Origin: Bacteroidales bacterium
GTDB taxonomy: Bacteria; Bacteroidota; Bacteroidia; Bacteroidales; WCHB1-69
Length of the DNA stretch: 33,038 nucleotides
Assembly: GCA_017527945.1 (NCBI GenBank)
Contig: JAFXPL010000103.1
Location: 1-33,038 of the forward strand
Direction of reading: 5' to 3'
The notes under the pieces: model-generated
The model's input: only the letters and a program-made list of their open reading frames with translations
Told to the model about the DNA's origin: nothing
Database searches by the model: none
Shown here: one piece after another, positions 29,831 through 33,038 of the stretch
Layout: each line of letters starts with the position of its first letter
Position numbering within the stretch: position 1 is the first letter of the stretch
Translations under genes and position numbers: made by a program

Positions 29831-32800
29831 CCGAAGCTTTCTGGGTGGAGCCCTACCTGGCCGACGGCACCAAGTCCGGCAGTATGAAAGTGAGCCCGAA
29901 AGTCACCACCACATACGACGCCGTGGTGGTATTCGGAAAAGACACCCTGCCCCTCACCGGCACCGTTGTAGTGCACGAGAAGTACGACACCGACACCCTC
30001 TACGAAGTCGTCTGCCAGAGCACCGAGCCCTACAACTCCAAGAAGAGCAGCCTCTTCACCAACCTCGACATCTCCCAGGTGACCCACGGCTACGACACCC
30101 TCAGCCGCACCACCCACACCATCCACGGCTGCGACTCCACCGTCGCCCTGTTGCTCAAGGTCGTGGGCGACTGCGAGCACTTCTACCGCGACTCCATCTG
30201 TCCCATCGTGACCCAGCACGACTTCCTTCCGTTCGACACCACCTTCCTGCCGGGAACCATCTCCGGGGTCTATGAGCACCACGGGAAGAAGACCGTGGAG
30301 GGCACCGAAATCGACACGGTGGCCTTCTACGACCTGACCATCATGCCGGAATACCATCTCACCGACGACCTCCATCTCTGTCTGGAAGAGGAGACCACGG
30401 TGATTCCCTACACCGAAAACGAGCACGTCACCATCACGGTCACGCACGGCAAGATCACCCTCGTCTCCGACGATGCCCGTGTCGTCATCGACTCCACCGA
30501 CAAGGTGAACGGCAATTTCGTGCTGCGCATGACCACCGAATTCGGCTGCGACAGCCTCGTGACCCTGCACATCGACACCTCGTCGGTGCAGTTCGACACT
30601 GTGCGCCGCGCGGATGTCTTCATCGCGAACACGCCCGAGTGCACGGACCGTGTCATCGGCGCGCAGAACAGCACAAGCTTCTATTACCCGCTGAGCAACT
30701 ACTACAACTACTCCTGCTCGCAGCAGATTTTCACGTCGGCGGAATTGGGGGAGGCCGGTCCTATCAACACCATCTCCTTCAACTACGCCTCCGCCACTCC
30801 GACCACAAGCAAGACCGATGTGAAAATCTATCTGGCCCACACCACCAAGAATTCTTTCAACGACAGTTACGACTGGGTGTCGCCTTCCTCCATGACCTTG
30901 GTGTATGACGGGGAACTGAACTGCGCCAACCAGGGCTGGAACGAGTTTGTCCTGAACCAGACTTTCGACTATAACGGCACCGACAACCTTTTGGTGATGG
31001 TGTTGGACGAGTCCGACGCGTGGGATGGGTGGTATTCTTTCTACAGCACGAGTACCCCGGGGGGCAACTATAAGACCCTCTACTATTATAGCTCTGGTTC
31101 CTATTGGGTGCCTGGCAGCTATGGTGATAGAGGTTCGTATCGCAGCGATATTCGTTTCTCGGGCTGCACCGAGGACAATGTGTTTTACACCACGGAGGTG
31201 GCCGGAAACAGCTTCACGGTGAGCGAGCCCGGCACTTATACCAAGACCGAGACGGTGACGGGCAGCAACGGCTGCGACAGCACCACCACGACCATCCTTG
31301 TCGTCCGTCCTCCGTACGAGGATGAAATCTGCGACAGCACGTTCCACGCCGAGACGCAGACTTGGACGGACAACGTGGAACCCTACTGTTGGCAGCACCT
31401 CGGTGCGTCTTACTGCATCGCCGGCAAGACCCTCGACGAACACGGGCTTTACGAGTTCTTCGGCAAGGACACGATTGGCGGAGTGGAGATGGACACGACC
31501 CTCTACTTGAAGCTCACCATCAACCCGACCTACCGCGACACTGACAGCATCGGCACGTGTCTCTACGAGGAACCCACCGAACTTCCCTACAATGTGAACG
31601 GCGGCACCCTTACGCTCTCGCTCACGGAAACAAAGGTCACGGTGACCAACAGCGTCATCGGTGTGGTGGTCGATACCATCGACGCCGCCAAGGGCGACTT
31701 CGCCTTGAAGATGCAGACTGACAAGGGCTGCGACAGTGTGCTCATCCTGCATGTCAATCACCCAATCGTGAAACGCGAGGCCTACTACGCCGAAGTCTTC
31801 TACGAGGGGACACCCTTTACGCACACTCTTGCCACGCACGACTTCGCTGTCACCGAGTCCGGCGTGATGATCTTCACCGACACGCTGTCCGGCAGCAACG
31901 GATGCGATAGCATCACCAAACGCATCCTTATCGTCGAGGAGCCGCATTACGACACCATCTGCGACAGAATTTACGACGAAGCCACGCTGATGTGGAAGGA
32001 CAACGTCACGCCCTACTGCTGGGTCTATAACGGCAAGAACAACTGCATCGAAGGCAAGAGCGAGAACGCCAACGGCTTCTACGAGTTCAAGGGCACGAAG
32101 GATATTGACGGGGTCTTGGTGGACACCACTTCCTACCTCAAGCTGACCGTAATCCCGACGAAGGAGAACGAGGATAATATTGACACTTGCCTGTACGAAA
32201 ACGCGGTCTCCTTCGCCTACGAGAAAGACAGCCGCATCACCATCACCATTTCGACCTCCGAAGGTGTCATGGTCACCTCCTCCGAAACGGATGTCATCGA
32301 GGTGCTGACGGTAAACGCCTCCACGGGCGACTTCATCCTGAAGACCACGGCGGCCAACGGTTGCGACAGCATCGTGCGCCTGAACGTGCGCTACAACTTC
32401 GTGCAGCGCGACACGCTGACCGACCAGGTACATATCGCCCAGGTGGTGGCCAACGGCAACAAGTGGACGGTGGGCGGCTACACCTTCGAGAACATCACCG
32501 AGCCGGGTGTCTATACCCTGCGCGACACGCTGCCCGGCAGCAACGGCTGCGACAGCATTGTGGTGTTGAAGGTGGATGTGCTCCCGTGCCCCGAGCTCTC
32601 CATCGTCTGTCCGCCCGACCACTACGACACGCTGGCCTTCGGCGACTGCGTGATGGAAATCTATCCTGAGAAGATCGGTACTCCGACGGTCACCGTCGAT
32701 CCTGCCGACTGGCCCTTCGAGGTCTCCAACGACATACCTGCCGACAATCTCTATCAAGAGGGCGAGACCATTATCACCTGGGTGGCCACCGACCCGGTGT

Positions 32801-33038
32801 GTGGCTACAGCGCGAGCTGCGAGCAGAAGGTCGTCGTGGTCTTCCCGAAGTGTCCCGATGCGGTTGACTGCGAGGGCAACGTCTATCACGGCGTGCGCAT
32901 CGACTGCGACTGCTGGACGCAGACCAACCTCGTCTCCAACTGCTACGGCGACGCCAACGAGTGCGTGGAGACGGGCAATTGCGACGATCCGATCCCGTGT
33001 GTTTTCGAGTACGAATCGGGCTTCCATCCGAATGTCGA
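29218..33038 (+). CDS. Second giant secreted modular protein (partial, runs off the window)
   Basis: The frame stays open from the ATG at 29218 to the window end, 1273 codons, with no stop. Signal peptide MKTFKIISLVFSIMYLGL ends near LHAQ. Residues 28-201 are a DUF1566-like domain (GIVCYVDPQNAKKGWVV, GWYIPDLRQLQKI, DYWSSSRASS, NYIRPVRNF). Then come GCDS-type beta modules. About 486-651 is an inserted beta-sandwich domain (YYNYSCSQQIF, INTISFNYASAT, NLLVMVLDESD) of a kind common in secreted Bacteroidetes proteins. Two modules of about 210 residues follow, each starting GSNGCDS. The end (HYDTLAFGDCVMEIYPEKIG) has an HYR-like look. The C-terminus and any sorting signal lie outside. Adhesin-like function is inferred. 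A long antisense frame over this gene is rejected. Confidence 0.88.
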   Translation, partial: MKTFKIISLVFSIMYLGLCNNQFLHAQTYHVGDLYEFPDGDKGIVCYVDPQNAKKGWVVSLNDLGPFQLLNNSSYSLPVSNNSYLYWSTSSWQNSGKYNTRALLVSGLSPAANAVDFIKGWYIPDLRQLQKIRGMVPFIEQQVSAAGGDITNFLKRDYWSSSRASSYYFYVLYNRNGDMFQGEYVQLLQTRSNYIRPVRNFGDEAEAFWVEPYLADGTKSGSMKVSPKVTTTYDAVVVFGKDTLPLTGTVVVHEKYDTDTLYEVVCQSTEPYNSKKSSLFTNLDISQVTHGYDTLSRTTHTIHGCDSTVALLLKVVGDCEHFYRDSICPIVTQHDFLPFDTTFLPGTISGVYEHHGKKTVEGTEIDTVAFYDLTIMPEYHLTDDLHLCLEEETTVIPYTENEHVTITVTHGKITLVSDDARVVIDSTDKVNGNFVLRMTTEFGCDSLVTLHIDTSSVQFDTVRRADVFIANTPECTDRVIGAQNSTSFYYPLSNYYNYSCSQQIFTSAELGEAGPINTISFNYASATPTTSKTDVKIYLAHTTKNSFNDSYDWVSPSSMTLVYDGELNCANQGWNEFVLNQTFDYNGTDNLLVMVLDESDAWDGWYSFYSTSTPGGNYKTLYYYSSGSYWVPGSYGDRGSYRSDIRFSGCTEDNVFYTTEVAGNSFTVSEPGTYTKTETVTGSNGCDSTTTTILVVRPPYEDEICDSTFHAETQTWTDNVEPYCWQHLGASYCIAGKTLDEHGLYEFFGKDTIGGVEMDTTLYLKLTINPTYRDTDSIGTCLYEEPTELPYNVNGGTLTLSLTETKVTVTNSVIGVVVDTIDAAKGDFALKMQTDKGCDSVLILHVNHPIVKREAYYAEVFYEGTPFTHTLATHDFAVTESGVMIFTDTLSGSNGCDSITKRILIVEEPHYDTICDRIYDEATLMWKDNVTPYCWVYNGKNNCIEGKSENANGFYEFKGTKDIDGVLVDTTSYLKLTVIPTKENEDNIDTCLYENAVSFAYEKDSRITITISTSEGVMVTSSETDVIEVLTVNASTGDFILKTTAANGCDSIVRLNVRYNFVQRDTLTDQVHIAQVVANGNKWTVGGYTFENITEPGVYTLRDTLPGSNGCDSIVVLKVDVLPCPELSIVCPPDHYDTLAFGDCVMEIYPEKIGTPTVTVDPADWPFEVSNDIPADNLYQEGETIITWVATDPVCGYSASCEQKVVVVFPKCPDAVDCEGNVYHGVRIDCDCWTQTNLVSNCYGDANECVETGNCDDPIPCVFEYESGFHPNV
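31261..32535 (+). repeat. Two diverged protein modules of about 210 and 215 residues
   Basis: GSNGCDS recurs at 31261, 31891 and 32536. Between them the order of motifs is the same: an ICD segment, a W-x-DNV-x-PYCW segment, GxYEFxG, YLKLT, DTCLYE or GTCLYEE, GDFxLK and GCDS. Similarity is at protein level. Confidence 0.8.

Noticed and set aside
29791..33027. Minus-strand open frame of 1078 codons
   Set aside because: It lies antisense to a plus-strand gene with a signal peptide and clear domains; its product is V/G/H/R-rich low-complexity sequence caused by codon bias on the other strand.
24373..33038. A complete DGR system in this window
   Set aside because: Only target-like domains are seen; no reverse transcriptase, accessory gene or template repeat could be found on either strand, so it is listed only as a hypothesis.

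Overview
The window looks like a chromosomal segment of a Bacteroidota (Bacteroidales-type) bacterium. The evidence is: promoters of the form TAnnTTTG with no clear Shine-Dalgarno sites; two type IX secretion cargo proteins (a type A tail on the 7.3-8.8 kb gene and a gliding-motility type B C-terminus on the 12.7-16.5 kb gene); the ribosomal block rpmG-DUF4295-ftsY; an OprO/P-type porin; and giant secreted proteins built from GCDS-type modules. No tRNA, rRNA, CRISPR array, transposase or phage gene was seen. The species cannot be named from this sequence.

Layout. 0-6.3 kb, minus strand: a directon reading porin, pstS, a coupled small ORF, pstC, pstA, pstB, cysD, cysN (only the first 20 codons of cysN are inside). 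A membrane-anchored AraC-type regulator diverges from the porin (6.45-7.03 kb). 7.3-8.8 kb: a secreted T9SS type A protein. 9.0-12.6 kb: housekeeping genes ispH, ftsY, a DUF4295 gene, rpmG and obgE. 12.7-16.5 kb: a 1249-residue SBBP/PKD protein with a type B sorting domain. 16.6-20.0 kb: a PLP-dependent sulfur amino acid enzyme, an unrecognised secreted protein and a lone CoA-transferase alpha subunit. 20.3-23.9 kb, plus strand: a charged-helix protein with a PD-(D/E)XK-like domain, nadB and a YpfJ-type zinc metallopeptidase. 24.4-33.0 kb, plus strand: two giant secreted proteins. The second one (29218 to the window end) is open to the edge and overlaps a long but spurious antisense frame.

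The most unusual content is non-gene structure. (1) Four copies of a palindromic element in the pst-cys directon, plus a related fifth before the metallopeptidase gene, all lie at gene 5' ends in sense orientation. Every hairpin in the four pst-cys copies has a GNA triloop, and stem changes are compensated. Two copies are in-frame parts of pstS and pstA, and a third is covered by a 44-codon ORF coupled to the pstS stop. (2) Many short tandem arrays, mostly of exact 7-bp period but with unit sequences that change along the array, abut stop codons; one forms nearly the whole predicted obgE leader. (3) A 19-bp promoter block is identical at three unlinked loci and nearly so at a fourth. (4) An AT-rich patch at the junction of the two giant genes carries two DUF1566/C-type-lectin-like domains, one ending the first protein and one beginning the second. 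They resemble targets of diversity-generating retroelements, but no reverse transcriptase or template repeat is visible here.
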